Positions 24,950 to 36,009 of a stretch of 64,000 nt of DNA are shown here, one piece after another (the first letter of the stretch is position 1; each line of letters opens with the position of its first letter). Position numbers and translations under genes: made by a program. A model generated the notes under the pieces. That model was not told the DNA's origin. It did no database searches and saw only the letters and a list, made by a program, of their open reading frames with translations. The stretch comes from Podocnemis expansa (lineage: Eukaryota; Chordata; Testudines; Podocnemididae), in assembly GCA_007922195.1 (NCBI GenBank), contig ML682005.1, positions 24,607,632 to 24,671,631 of the forward strand. Direction: 5' to 3'.

Positions 24950-25395
24950 GTTGCTGTACATCTACATCAGCCATACAAAGAATAAAACTGTCTCATTTGT
25001 TATTCTCCATTTTGCAGTTGTACATTTGATATTTTATTCTTGAGTGCAGTACTTTACACTTGTCTCTACTGAATTTCATTTAGTTGATTTCAGACCAATT
25101 CTCTAAATTGTCAAGGTCTTTTGAATTTAATCCCCTATTCCAAAGGGCCTGCAACTACTCCTAACTTGGTATAATCTGCAGATATTATAAGAACACTCTC
25201 TACTCTATTATCCAAGTCATTAAAAGCAAAAACTGATTAGGAATGGATCCAGGACAACCACCCTCTGGCACTTCGCTGTTGACAGCAAACCTACTTTTTG
25301 AGCATGATCTTTCAACAAGTTTTGCACCAATTTTATAGTAATTTAATCTAGATCACATTCCCTAGTTTGCTTGGCATTTTGTTGCATCTGAAATG
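24950..25395 (-). repeat. Old CR1 LINE (right of insertion)
   Basis: Continues the 23.70 kb CR1 on the far side of the insertion: cagtactttacacttgtctc, aattgtcaaggtcttttgaa, ccaagtcattaaaagcaaaa, and tagatcacattccctagttt. All are reverse complement of CR1 ORF2. Confidence 0.75.
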
Positions 25396-28300
25396 CACTG
25401 TTCATTGGCAAGCTTTACAACTAGAGTATTAAAATGTCCTGCATCAGGGTATCTTTGCACAAACACACTTTGTGCAGTTATGTGTTATGCTGACTTTAAA
25501 CTATTTAATTAAATGGACAGATTTTCAAAGTTATCGTCATTCGCACAGTATTCACATGCAACACAGGGGTGCAGATATGCAAACCCAAATGACCAAATCA
25601 GGTATTTTTGTACATACATGGTAACTGATTCATACAGAGTTTTTCACATTAACTTCACTGGAAACTGAATTGGGTCCATGGCGAAATACTTGCAAATATC
25701 CGTTGTGAGTGTGCACATACCTAATTAAATCAAGCATGTCTGACGTTTACACACAAGTTAATTACAGTTAACATTTTGAAAGTTTGGCCCCAAAATCTTA
25801 ACAATAAATCCAAGTAAATCTGTCTTCCGGTACTGGTCATATGTACCAATCTGGCAGCAGCAGAAGGCAAGGAGGTGGCATTATATCAGACTGATTTTAT
25901 GTTTGTAATTCAAGTCAGGTTTCTAGTTACAGCTCATGCATCATTCTGATAGCCAATCCTCAGAAGATTACTAACTTGCTGGTAGTCTTGGAGCAAAAAT
26001 ACAAACTAAATTTTTAGTTGTATGAAAAAAACCTCAGAGAATTCATCTAGGATAATCATTCCAACTTTTGGATGAATCTCCGATTGCTGCTATTTCAGAG
26101 ATTAAGCTGGAAGTCTCACAAGAATAATCTTGTGTAGTTCATAGTGTTGTCTTTCTATGCAACTGGGTTGGGAACTCTGCCAAAAGGTCTCTTCATATTT
26201 TCATACTTCAGATTTGGGAACCTGTCAAAATCAGAATGTTTAAAAGTACTTGAAAAGTAAAAGAAACACAAAAAAAGTTAACCAATTTTTTTCAGTCTTG
26301 AAAAGGTTCTGTTTGTGGTCAAAGCCTGAGTTGCTCTCATCACACATGCCCCTTCCTTAGCCAATAAAATCATGTTTGACCTTATCTAGGTTGGATGTAT
26401 TAACTAGGACCCCCGATGGTTCCCTTCTGTGGAAATACTTATATGAAAAGAAACAAAATAAATGGAAAAATATGAAGTTTGTTGGAATGCATTGTGGCAC
26501 ATCCCTGAGGAAAGAACAATGACCTCATGAAATGGTCAGGGGTGGTGTCTGCATATGCAAAGAATCTGAAAAATTCAGACTGAATATATCTGGTAGACCT
26601 ACAACAAGGTTTCCACAATGCCCACCCTGACAATATCATCAGCTCTTCTGCCTTACTACAATTAATTCTCCCATCACTGTGTCTGTACATTCAGGCCTAC
26701 CTATAGTTGTTTTTCATTGTGAGATGGAAGTCAGCATTCATAAACACTCCGGTGTAGCCTGTTCGTATTCATATTACTTGTCAATTAGTTCCGCTTTGAC
26801 CTCATCACTAAGAGTGGTGTGACATCAGTTTATGGAATATGAAGTATTCCCTGAAAGGTCCCGCAAGATTAGTGTTTAGTGAGGCCCAGTGGCTCTAACT
26901 GTATTTTGGTCTGCAGTTGATTTGTATAAAGGCACAACATCAAGGCCTTTTTGGCATATGATTAAGGTTTAAAAAGAGAGTTGGGGTTACTATTAAACCA
27001 TCTATGAATAGTAATGGTTCACAACTTTTACTTAAGTGAATTATTCACCTGTAATATTATGCAATAAGATAAAAATCCATGCAGAGGGAAATTTATTATC
27101 ACCAATGGCTCCAAATCACCTCAGCGTAATTTCCCATATTCCAGGGGATTAGCTCCCCAGTGAGGGCAGTTTTAATCTCAGTCAGAGATTCTGTAGAATC
27201 TCTACTGGCAAGGCTGTTTAGGAGGTATCACTGCTATTGCAGCGGCTACACTGATGGCAACAGGCCCCACACTAAGAGGAGACTGTAGCCATCTTGTGTC
27301 TTTCTGTTGGCAGAGACCAGTATGACCCCACATGAATTTGACTCAGAAAGTGAAACAAACCAGTTTTAAACTTCACTGTTGATGATGAGTGAAGGGCAAA
27401 AAGTAAACAAACAGTACAGAGAAATGTCAAATGGATTAAGAAAAATGAAAGAATATTTTAAAAGCCAAGATACATAAATCCTTAACTGTGATTGACTCCA
27501 TGCTCACCAGGGGCTGATTTTGGTACATACACACTACATAAGGTAGTACAGTTTCTGCACTATAGTATACAAAGTTCAATTTCTTTCTAGTTATGAAGCA
27601 CCATTGAACTTGGGTAGTATTTTTCTACTTTTTATTTTGGGCAGTTGGCCAAGAAGTATAGCACATTTATTTTAATCACTGTATTCCTGAACTGTAGCAG
27701 AATGACTTAGTTTCTGAGGATTTACTGGAGAAGTATTCTGAGTATTCTAAGCAATAGAAAGATGGTGTCTTTTTTTGTAACTCTCTCTACTGCACCATCT
27801 CTGAGGCGAAAAATAGTATTTTCTTGTAGCTAAGGAAATAGCCAACATTTTACCATCATCTGTGTAGTTCCCTGTTAGACCTGGTATAAAAACCAACATT
27901 ATTTTTCTGACTCTTGAAACTTAACTCCTTGTCAGTTTAACAGAATATCAAGTTCTATTCCTTTTAAGAGTCTAATTATTATGTATATTTTGGACCTAGC
28001 AGAGAGGCAAGGAACTCTCATAACATAGCACCTGTTGTGCACATTTTAGTACAACTGTGTGCAATTTTACTGGCTATATAGGGTTTAATAAGAGTATGTG
28101 AAAACCAAAGTGTTATGGTTATTGACATACTGGGAACAGACAGACATGGCTATTGGGATGTGGCCTGAAGTAAGATAATGTTTTTCAGTTTTCTTCTTTA
28201 GTTAGTAAATGTGACTTTTTAAAAAATATATTTTAAAAGGGGTGGAATTATTTTTGAAAAGTGGGCATAGTATTGAATTCTAGCATTTATCCTTAAAATT

Positions 28301-29041
28301 CTGAGACTATTGACTAGTCCTCAGTCTTCATCTTTCTATCTCCATCTTCACTCTTGCTAGTCCTCTCTGAAACAGCCTATACAATAGATGTCTTCCTCAG
28401 TTAATGGGGCCAAACGAGACTTCTTCAGGCTTCCTCCATGCCATTCCTAGCTTGGCAGTAAGGGCTAATGCAAGGAGACATGAAGCACTCCAATTCTTCA
28501 GAGCTTTCCAGCTCCCTAGTGGCCCAATAAATAAGAATTTAGACTCAGAAATCAATCTTGGATCACAGGTTTAACCTCTTACCTCCTGAGCTTTGTTGTA
28601 CTAGAAAGATTTTGGTCATCAGTAGAATCAGTCTAGACAGTATGAGCCTAATTATTCAAAATAAGAAAAATGGTTTGGATCTTGACATACAAAGAACTGG
28701 AACCCCGGAAGACATTCTGAGTTTCACTGTATTTTTCTGTGGTTAGTATACTGTACATAGATACGGCAGATAAAGCAAATATGTATGGAAAGCAGTTTAC
28801 AGAAACAATTAATAATTATGGATACAATAATCCATTGCCTCAAAAGAGTGCTACTGCTCTTTACAAAAGACTGCATAGTGCAAAATAATTATTTGCTGAT
28901 GTCTTTCCTTTTCCTAAAATGTATCTTTACAATTCATCATTTTATAAACTGTACCTGGTGGTTCTGCAATGCCTCAAGTTCAATTTTTTTTCTGTCACTC
29001 TGGAGGCTTTTCAGCTATATTGTTCCTCCCTGGCTTTCCAC

Positions 29042-29135
29042 TAGGATGATCAGTGAAAAATCAGAGCAGACAGTGAGGGGAAATAGGTGTCTCCATAAGG
29101 CAAAGCCCCAAATAGTGGGACATCTGGCCACCCTA
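29042..29135. mobile_element. Short hAT MITE, 94 bp, with TSD
   Basis: Ends TAGGATGATCAG and CTGGCCACCCTA belong to the widespread vertebrate MITE 'AGGGTGACCAGATGTCCC'. Flanks CTTTCCAC (29034-29041) and CTTTCCAT (29136-29143) match at 7 of 8 positions. Much of the usual interior is deleted. Confidence 0.8.
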
Positions 29136-29416
29136 CTTTCCATTCATATCTTACGATTCTGCCCTCCCTGCTCCCCTGTTCCAACAATGGTACTATCCTT
29201 GACTGTATCTGTCAATCTCTTCTATAGATGTTCCTGGGGTTTTTTTTCCACCTCTAGACTTATACAATGGAATATTCTCCTGAAATAGCCCATAAGGTCA
29301 TTATTTCATCCTCTTCCATATCCCTCCTTTAGACCTACTTCTATCATGAAAATTTCAATAACTGCTAACTAATAATGTCTATATTCTATGGCAGTGGGCA
29401 GAAACTAAACACAGAG

Positions 29417-30269
29417 ACTATGTCCACACAAGGCTTTTTCACAGGTGTTGTTTCGAATTAAAAGTTGACATGTCCAGATGACGTTTCCTTATTTCAAAAT
29501 AAGGAGCTCCCTTATTTGAAATAAGAAAAATCATTTCAATACAATAAAACCTTGTTATATATCGAAATGAGGGTTATTTTGAAACTGTGGTTTGAAATAA
29601 CCACATCTGGCTGTGTTATATTGATATGTCACACACATCAATATAACACTTGCACGGCACCCTGGGAGGATGTCCCACCCCCTCAGCACCCTGGCCAGAG
29701 TGCTGAGGGCAGGTGCAGGAGGGCTGGGGTCCTAGAGCTCGCTCGCCCCACTGCCCAGGTTCCCAGCCAGCTCGAGGGCCTCCGCTGCTGGACCCAGCTC
29801 ACCCCGCAGCCTGGGCTGGGCAGCTTCTGGTGGGGATGCCGGGGCTGGACCCGGCTCGCCCTGCAGCCTGGGCTCCACCGCAGCTCACAGGCTGGGGGAC
29901 CAGGTGCCAGGAGAGCCCATCCCCTGCTGCTCCAGCAGCAGGGGGCCAGGTGCCCTGATTTCTGCCCCCCTCCACTCCGCCACCAGGGAAGTGGGAGGGG
30001 GGAGGGGCGCCCCCCCGTCTCTGACTCTGGGGTTTTTTTCCTCTGGCACTGGCTCTCCAGAGCCAGTGGCAGGGGATTGGTTGACAACATACCCCCATGC
30101 CTGCCCCTCTCCTGATTCGAAATAGCAAGTCCTGTCTGAGGACTTGCTATTTCAATTTTGTGTTTTTCCTTATTTCAAGTTAAGTTAATTCAAATTAAGG
30201 ATTTTATTTTGAAGTAACTTATTTCAAAATAACTTAACTTGAAATAAGCCTCTACTTGTAGACATAGCC
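29417..30269. mobile_element. Foldback DNA element (copy A) with GC-rich core
   Basis: Left end CTATGTCCACACAAGGCTTT is inverted at the right end (aagcctctacttgtagacat). Long terminal arms carry many ATTTCAAAATAA/TTATTTCGAAAT-like palindromic stretches. The core (29650-30110) is very GC-rich and contains ccctcagcaccctggccaga, also present in the copy at 58.9 kb. ORFs up to 187 codons in the core overlap on both strands and reflect composition, not a gene. Confidence 0.8.
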
Positions 30270-30275
30270 AGAGTT

Positions 30276-31975
30276 CAAAAAACCTGATGCCGGATTCTCA
30301 GCTATAGCCAATATCCACTTGTTCATTGACTCCCAGACATCCAGCATATATCGGCCCACCAGGGCCTGGTTGTTAGCAATGCGTAACTGGAAGGCGGAGG
30401 AGGAATACACTTTCCAGCCCAGAAGGTCTAATTCCCTGGCATCCCTCAATGCCAGGAGAGAGTCGTGGGAAACTTGTCCTGGGCCCAGCGCCACTCCACC
30501 ATCGCTCAAGATGGAACTGGGTGGTGGGTGAAAGAAGGAAATTCCAACCCTGGAACTTGATATTTGAGGCCTGCAATATCTGACACCAGGGAAATAGAAC
30601 CTGGGCTCTGTCGGTGTGAGGAGGTGAGTTTCCAGATGCTAGAGTGGAGGAGAACAGTAATGGGTTCCACTGATGTAAACACCAGCCTGAACAGATTATC
30701 AGAGGGCCTTTCAAAGGACTGGACCTCCATCCCCACATGGGCTGAACCACAGCACAAGAGGTCAAAGTGTGCCAAGAGATCCCCCATCTAGGAACAAGGC
30801 GCCAGATTTAAAGCTCTAGCTGGTACCATAGGAATTGGTGCCGAGGTGGGCGAAGCGGTCTCTTGCGGGACCATTCATGAGGTTGGTACCAAAATGCTGA
30901 TGGTGCCAGAGGTCAGCAACAAGGCTGTTTAGTTCCCCTGGACTTGAAGGGGGAAACCCCTTGGGACCGCGAAGACAGTGCCAGGAACAGCAAAGTGATG
31001 TGGTGCCAGGGAGAAGGCTCAACGGTACTGGGACTCTGAGGGGTGGGAGATTCTGGTGCTGGGGAACTCAGCACTGAGACTGCAGTCGGTGTTCAGTGCC
31101 ACTTTTGGTGCACCCAGAACTTCAAAATGAAGGCTGGCTTACCCTTTCTTCTAGCGGGTACTGGGGAGAGTGGAGTAGGCAATAAGAGGAGCACCTTTGC
31201 TGCCTCAAATGCCTCTGGAGCTGTTGGAAGTGGCACCGACTCCTCCTAGTCCCATGGAGAGCCCCACGTGGGGGACCCAGAGTGGTGCCGACGCCGCAGT
31301 ACTGACACTGGTACCGAGCTGGTTTTATGTCCCCTGGGGGAGCGGTGGCAGGAAGGCTCCGGAGCTGAGCCGGCACACAGTGCTGCACAAGACCCCAAAG
31401 CCTCGGTGGTAGGCTTCCACACTTGCCCTGAGGCCAACGTACGGAGCCTTTGCTCCCTGTCCTTGATTGTCCTAGGCTTAAAGGACAGATGGAGCAGGAG
31501 GTGACCAAATGGGCTTCACCGAGGCACTGGAGGCACTTCTCGTGGGATCATCCCGCGGGAAGGCCTTGCCACATGCAGCACAAGGTTTAAACCCGGCATA
31601 GCGGACAGCAGAGGAGACTAGTGTCGTTGCTCCGAAGCCGGGTGCTTGAGAGAGGAAACGCTCTTCGGTGGAACCAGGTCCACGAAAAGGTGTTCCCAGC
31701 TGAGCAGAAGGCTCATAAATGAAGAGAGAACAGAGAGAAGACAGGCTGCTTGCTAACGCAAGGAGCGGGCTGTTCCAAGAACCATCGCTGAGGTGGACAA
31801 AATGGAACTGGGGAGCAGTCGGGCAGCGGCCGCATATGTAGCCACGAGGTGGCGCGGGGGGCAGTGGCTGCCAGCCCTCTTCTGACAGGCTAGGGCAAAA
31901 AGGTTCCAACCAATTGTGTGCTGCAGCACAGATGCACCTATTAATGAATGTATCCAAGCACAGCTTGAAGAAGAA
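30276..31975 (-). pseudogene. DIRS-like retroelement fragment with gag, degenerate
   Basis: Reading on the minus strand from 31975: a 5' segment with ttcttcttcaag, aattggttggaacc, tatgcggccgctgcc and ccagttccattttg. A gag-like ORF broken by frameshifts follows. A cysteine-rich part (FKPCAACGKAFPRDD, then CLQCLGEAHLV and TSCSIC) has three CxxC pairs. Further on come a Ser/Pro-rich part, DLLAHFDLLCCGSAHV, and RELDLLGWKVYSSSAFQLR then IANNQALVGRYMLDVWES, resembling DIRS/gypsy gag 'LDLFGRKVYS..LQLRIANYQA'. It ends abruptly beside the foldback element. No RT or recombinase is seen. The family call (DIRS) is from recollection of turtle elements. The second copy at 62.7 kb shows the same order. Confidence 0.7.
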
Positions 31976-32039
31976 AGAGGCAATTTCTGCTATCTGTGTA
32001 CAACATGAGTGGTGTGATGCAATTACAACTAGTCTAATG

Positions 32040-32165
32040 ATCTGATCCTATACCTTTTCTCTTCTGTATGTGGTTTGTCATTTTAAACTGTGAGATGTCT
32101 GGGACAGCTGTAAAGTGCCTAGTACATGGTGGGCTCCACCACAATCCAAATATTACTAAGTATAA
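32040..32165 (+). repeat. L3/CR1-like LINE 3' tail
   Basis: gtttgtcattttaaactgtg and agctgtaaagtgcctagtac, then atggtgggctccacc, match the reptile LINE tail 'ttgtacagcgcctagcacaatggggtcctg'. Confidence 0.6.
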
Positions 32166-33680
32166 TATCCCAAATGTAACCCTTCTGCTAGGGCAGGCTG
32201 GCAGAACAAGGGCCAGGTTCTATATCTAGGGGTTTCCCAATGATGCAGCACCATCAACTGGCTCGAGGCCCCACCCAGATCTCTGGGAATCCTGCACTGT
32301 TCCCTGGACACCCCAAAGGGTAAGGCTTTCCCACTCGCACGTGCAAGTCTGAGTGTAGTAAATTGAGCTTTTAATAGCAGTAAAACAAAAACGCAAAAGG
32401 CCAAATAACAGAGATCAGACTAATCTAGAAAACTTAGTATAGAGTGAAGTTTCCAATAACCCACACCGCATAACAGAACATACAAACTTAATGGCAAAAC
32501 TGGCACTGATCTGGAGAATCAGTGCTAACTAGGTTCCCAACCAACCCTAAGGTATGTAGGGAGTGTCTTTTATGCCAGCTATCCATTGATGCCATCTACT
32601 GGTCACTCAATCCATCCTCCAGAACTGATTCCTCGGCTCCACCAGCTGTACACTGGCGCCGCCCTCACCATCTGCTGACTCCACCTGTTGTCCACTGGCG
32701 CTGGCCGCTGGTCCTCCATGTTGCCCAGCTTGCCACTCTCACCAGCCACTTGCTCTGCCACTGTCCATCAGCACTGCCCTCCAGTCCTTTTTGCTACCCA
32801 ACTTGCCCCTGGCTGCTCTTGCCATTCACCAGCTTCACCCCCTTGTTTCTTTTCAGCTTAGTGATTATCAGCTTTCTTAGCAGCTGGTTAATTCAGCTAC
32901 TTCCATAACAAACAGAAGATGCAAGAGAAGGAAGGGACAAAGTGCCCCAGGCATTGTTTCAACAGAAACAATACTGACCCAATTTCAAAAGGGATAGCTG
33001 TGTTAGTCTAGTCCAGTAAAAAAACAACAAGGAGTTGTGTGGCACTTTAAGACTAACAGATTTATTTTTTGTATGAGCTTTTGTTGGAGAAGATCCCACT
33101 TCCTCTGATGCTTCAAAGATGGGTGAACTTACAGAAAGGAATGAAACTAAATACAAGGGGGTGTAAAACATACGATCAGGTCATAAAGTAACAGCAAATC
33201 AGAGCAGTTTACAGGCTCAAACCATGGATACAAAAAATAAATCTGTTAAAGTGCCACACAACTCCTTGTTGTTTTTTTAATACTGGCTCACCCCTTCTGT
33301 TTTTTTTCTTAGTCTTTCAGGGTAAAAATATGCAGAAGCCTTTCTTACAAATCTTTTTCTAAGTAAGGGTGTCTTTTACCCTTCAACTAACCCAGACAGA
33401 TTTGAAACAAACAGAGAGTAGCAGTTTACCCAAAGATAGTGTTTCATATTTCCCTTTAGTAGAATTACAGATATTGATAGATTTGTGAGAAAAGAAACCC
33501 AAAATGCTATTACCCATTGTACTTTGCCCAAGTGCATCATGTATGCTAATCAGCTAATTGTGCTCTTTATATCCATGCTAATACAGGACCCATGTAGATT
33601 AGTTGCTCCCCCCATCAGTTCAGAAGCTGTTAGGCACAGCTTCTAAGCCTGCCTTTATACCAATAACAGACATAAAGGTC
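32166..33680. repeat. Possible LTR-type retroelement remnant carrying a SINE
   Basis: Starts near TGTAACCCTTCTGCTAGGGC, which has LTR-like character, with gagcttttaatagcagtaaa further in. The segment continues past the SINE at 32.98-33.28 kb to about gcttctaagcctgcctttat. I could not identify matching ends or coding sequence, so this is tentative. Confidence 0.3.
32982..33278 (+). repeat. Inverted-dimer turtle SINE (copy 3)
   Basis: The complete sense unit begins aaaagggatagctgtgtta and includes an extended 3' body (gggtgaacttacagaaagga to gcagtttacaggctc). An antisense arm (caaaaaataaatctgttaaa, gtgccacacaactcc) follows, ending in ttgttgttttttt. Direct repeats AATACTGACCCA (32970-32981) and AATACTGGCTCA (33279-33290), 10 of 12 identical, flank the whole dimer. 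Confidence 0.85.
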
Positions 33681-34998
33681 TCATGATTGGCCAGTCCTCT
33701 GCAGAAATAAGATATTCACAAAGAGCACTGACTGTCAATAAAATATTTAGAAAATACATGATTTCTCTTACCACCCAGCAGTAAGGAAATGATTCCTCAC
33801 GTAGGGAATTTGTTGCATATAGTGATACTCATCATGTCCTTGTTTATGTGGTGGATGAAAACCTGTGACAGAACATCTCCATAGAAAGGTGTTATCTGGA
33901 ACAGCACATGCCTTGGGCTACTTCACAGTTTACATAATAAAGGCAAGAGATTACTATAATGGCAAGGATGAGTGTTGCCTTTTACCAGCAAGAGCTTGAA
34001 CTTGCCTTTCCAAGCTGCTAAAAGCCACGTAAGTAACACAAGAGATATGGACCTTTAGTGGAGTTACATGGGTATTTCTAAATATTATTACTGGTGCCCT
34101 GAGTTCTGGTATGTTTCATTATTAACATGCATCTCTCCCAGGAAATTAGTGAGAGAACAATGACAATTAGCTACATTCTATTGCTCTTTTAGGGGTAAGT
34201 CCTCCCCTTAAAGTAAGTGAAAGAGGGCCCACTGCAAATAATTAGTGCAGTTGTGCTGTGGAAAGGAAGGTGTTGAAACAAGATGTCCATCCCTTGTGTG
34301 GTCTGGAATGCCACTCTACTGGTGCTCAGAGTGTTTTCACTGACAGAGGATGATGGATAAGGGCAAGGGCAGCATATAGAATCCATGTAACATGAAGCCA
34401 CTCATTTCCCCCTCCACGGAGAACACTCAGACACTATTCTGGCACAAGGAGCACAAATTCCATTCTATCCATACAGTGGCTACACATATAACATACAAAT
34501 GGATTTCTGATCTTGCTTCTGATTTGACATCCTTATCTATATTTTTCATCAGTATTGGACCTCCAAGGCAGGCCCAGATCAGTGGGTTTGTGGCCTGAGG
34601 AAAAAGTCTTCCTGAAGGCAGTGGAGGAAGAAAAAGAAGGGAAAGGGAAAGAAACATAGGGGATTCATTTGGGAGAAAGAATCTTTTAACATAATCCTGA
34701 AATCTTATTTGTGTCTGTGACTAATTTGATTCAACAATTGCTGTTCTCCCTAGACATTCTTTTATTCACCTTGTGTGTACACTTCATTCCCTTTGTTAAT
34801 TAAGTGATATTAAATCCAGATCCAAACTCTTGGAGATGTTAAAATGAAGGGTTCCAGGTTGGATCCATCTCTCTTTTATAAACATACAAATAATTTGCCC
34901 ATTCTGATTCTACCAGTATGAATCGTTGGAGTGGAAGATGACCTAGACTAGCCAACTGATGCAACATTTAGATTGTACAGTGATGGCTGCTCTAAAAG

Positions 34999-35022
34999 CA
35001 AGTCCCATAAAAAAAAAAAAAA
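34999..35022. repeat. Poly-A tract
   Basis: Run of about 15 A after 'cccat'; no retroposed gene body precedes it that I can recognise. Confidence 0.8.
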
Positions 35023-35084
35023 ACCAGATGCTATTCAAAAGGCAATTTCCCTTATGTCTAGAACAAAGTCTATGACTTTAACTT

Positions 35085-35165
35085 CTGGCTCTAATACAGC
35101 AAGATGTTGGGCACCCTCAGCTCCCATTCACTTCAACTGGACATGAGGTGCTTTCTACCTTTCAT
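35085..35165. repeat. Ancient amniote repeat fragment
   Basis: gatgttgggcaccctcagct and cccattcacttcaactgg match the old palindromic amniote repeat 'gcacctcgcagctcccattgacttcaatggg'. Confidence 0.4.
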
Positions 35166-35662
35166 GTAACTGACACTTAAGAGAATGAAGCCCTGATTAT
35201 CACCTGAAGTTAGTGAGCTCCATATAGACTATGTAAGACAACAAATTACAATTTTTGCCTTAAATTTTCACTAATTTATACGGATAAACTCATTCATTCT
35301 CTAGACACACTTCGTCATTTTTAAAATTTAAGTTATCAGCACTAAATCTGGCATTGCTTGGAATTGAAGTTAACTAGCTCATTAGTTCAATACCTAATGG
35401 ATAAATCAATAGGTGAATTTTGGAAAGGAATGGGCTAAGTGATTTGGAATAAGCTTTATGGGTTCATCCCATTCCTTCATCTTGACAAGCCCTCTGCCAC
35501 CCAACATACTAGGTACTGCATAAATAAGCACATCTACAAAAACTGCTGGAAACACTTTATGTGTATTTGTGTTACATTTTTTTTTCAGGATTCTACCTTT
35601 TGCATATAGTTTCAAAAATCATTTTAATATTTTTCATTTTGTTAGTCAGTTTAAAGATTACA

Positions 35663-35686
35663 CACACACATGCACACACACAGAGC
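35663..35686. repeat. (CA)n microsatellite
   Basis: Short interrupted ACACACAC tract. Confidence 0.9.
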
Positions 35687-35850
35687 AGAATACTGATATT
35701 TCCAAAAGGAATTTTAAGAAGTGATATCTTTTTGAATTAGTGCTGTTTTCCACTTTCAGTAAATCACCAGCTTACCAGTGATAAGGTATTTAGTAAATTT
35801 AGAAGGAATCTGTATTTATGAACTTGCAGAACATCTGTTTAAAAAGGTAG

Positions 35851-36009
35851 GAGTCCTGAAGATAGGGGAACTTTCTTTAAAGTATCTGACAAAGTGGGAT
35901 TTTCTCTCATGAAAGCTCATGTGACAAATAAATTTGTTAGTTTTTGAGTCCCACAGGACACCTTACTTGTTTTGCTGTACCACACTAACAGAGCTACCCC
36001 TTTGGAACT
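35851..36009 (-). repeat. Turtle SINE with residual antisense end (copy 4)
   Basis: On the minus strand a full SINE begins gttccaaaggggtagctctg and runs through ggactcaaaaactaacaaat to aaatcccactttgtcaga and ccctatcttc. Its last ten bases are CAGGACTCCT, the antisense of the SINE's own AGGAGTCCTG. TTTAAAAAGG(T)AGG at 35838-35850 and ~36012-36023 flank the unit. It therefore looks like an inverted dimer with most of the antisense arm deleted. Confidence 0.7.

Noticed and set aside
29552..30115. 187-codon open frame, Pro/Gly/Ala-rich
   Set aside because: It sits in the GC-rich core of a foldback element, overlaps several equally long frames on both strands, and has no domain. Composition explains it.
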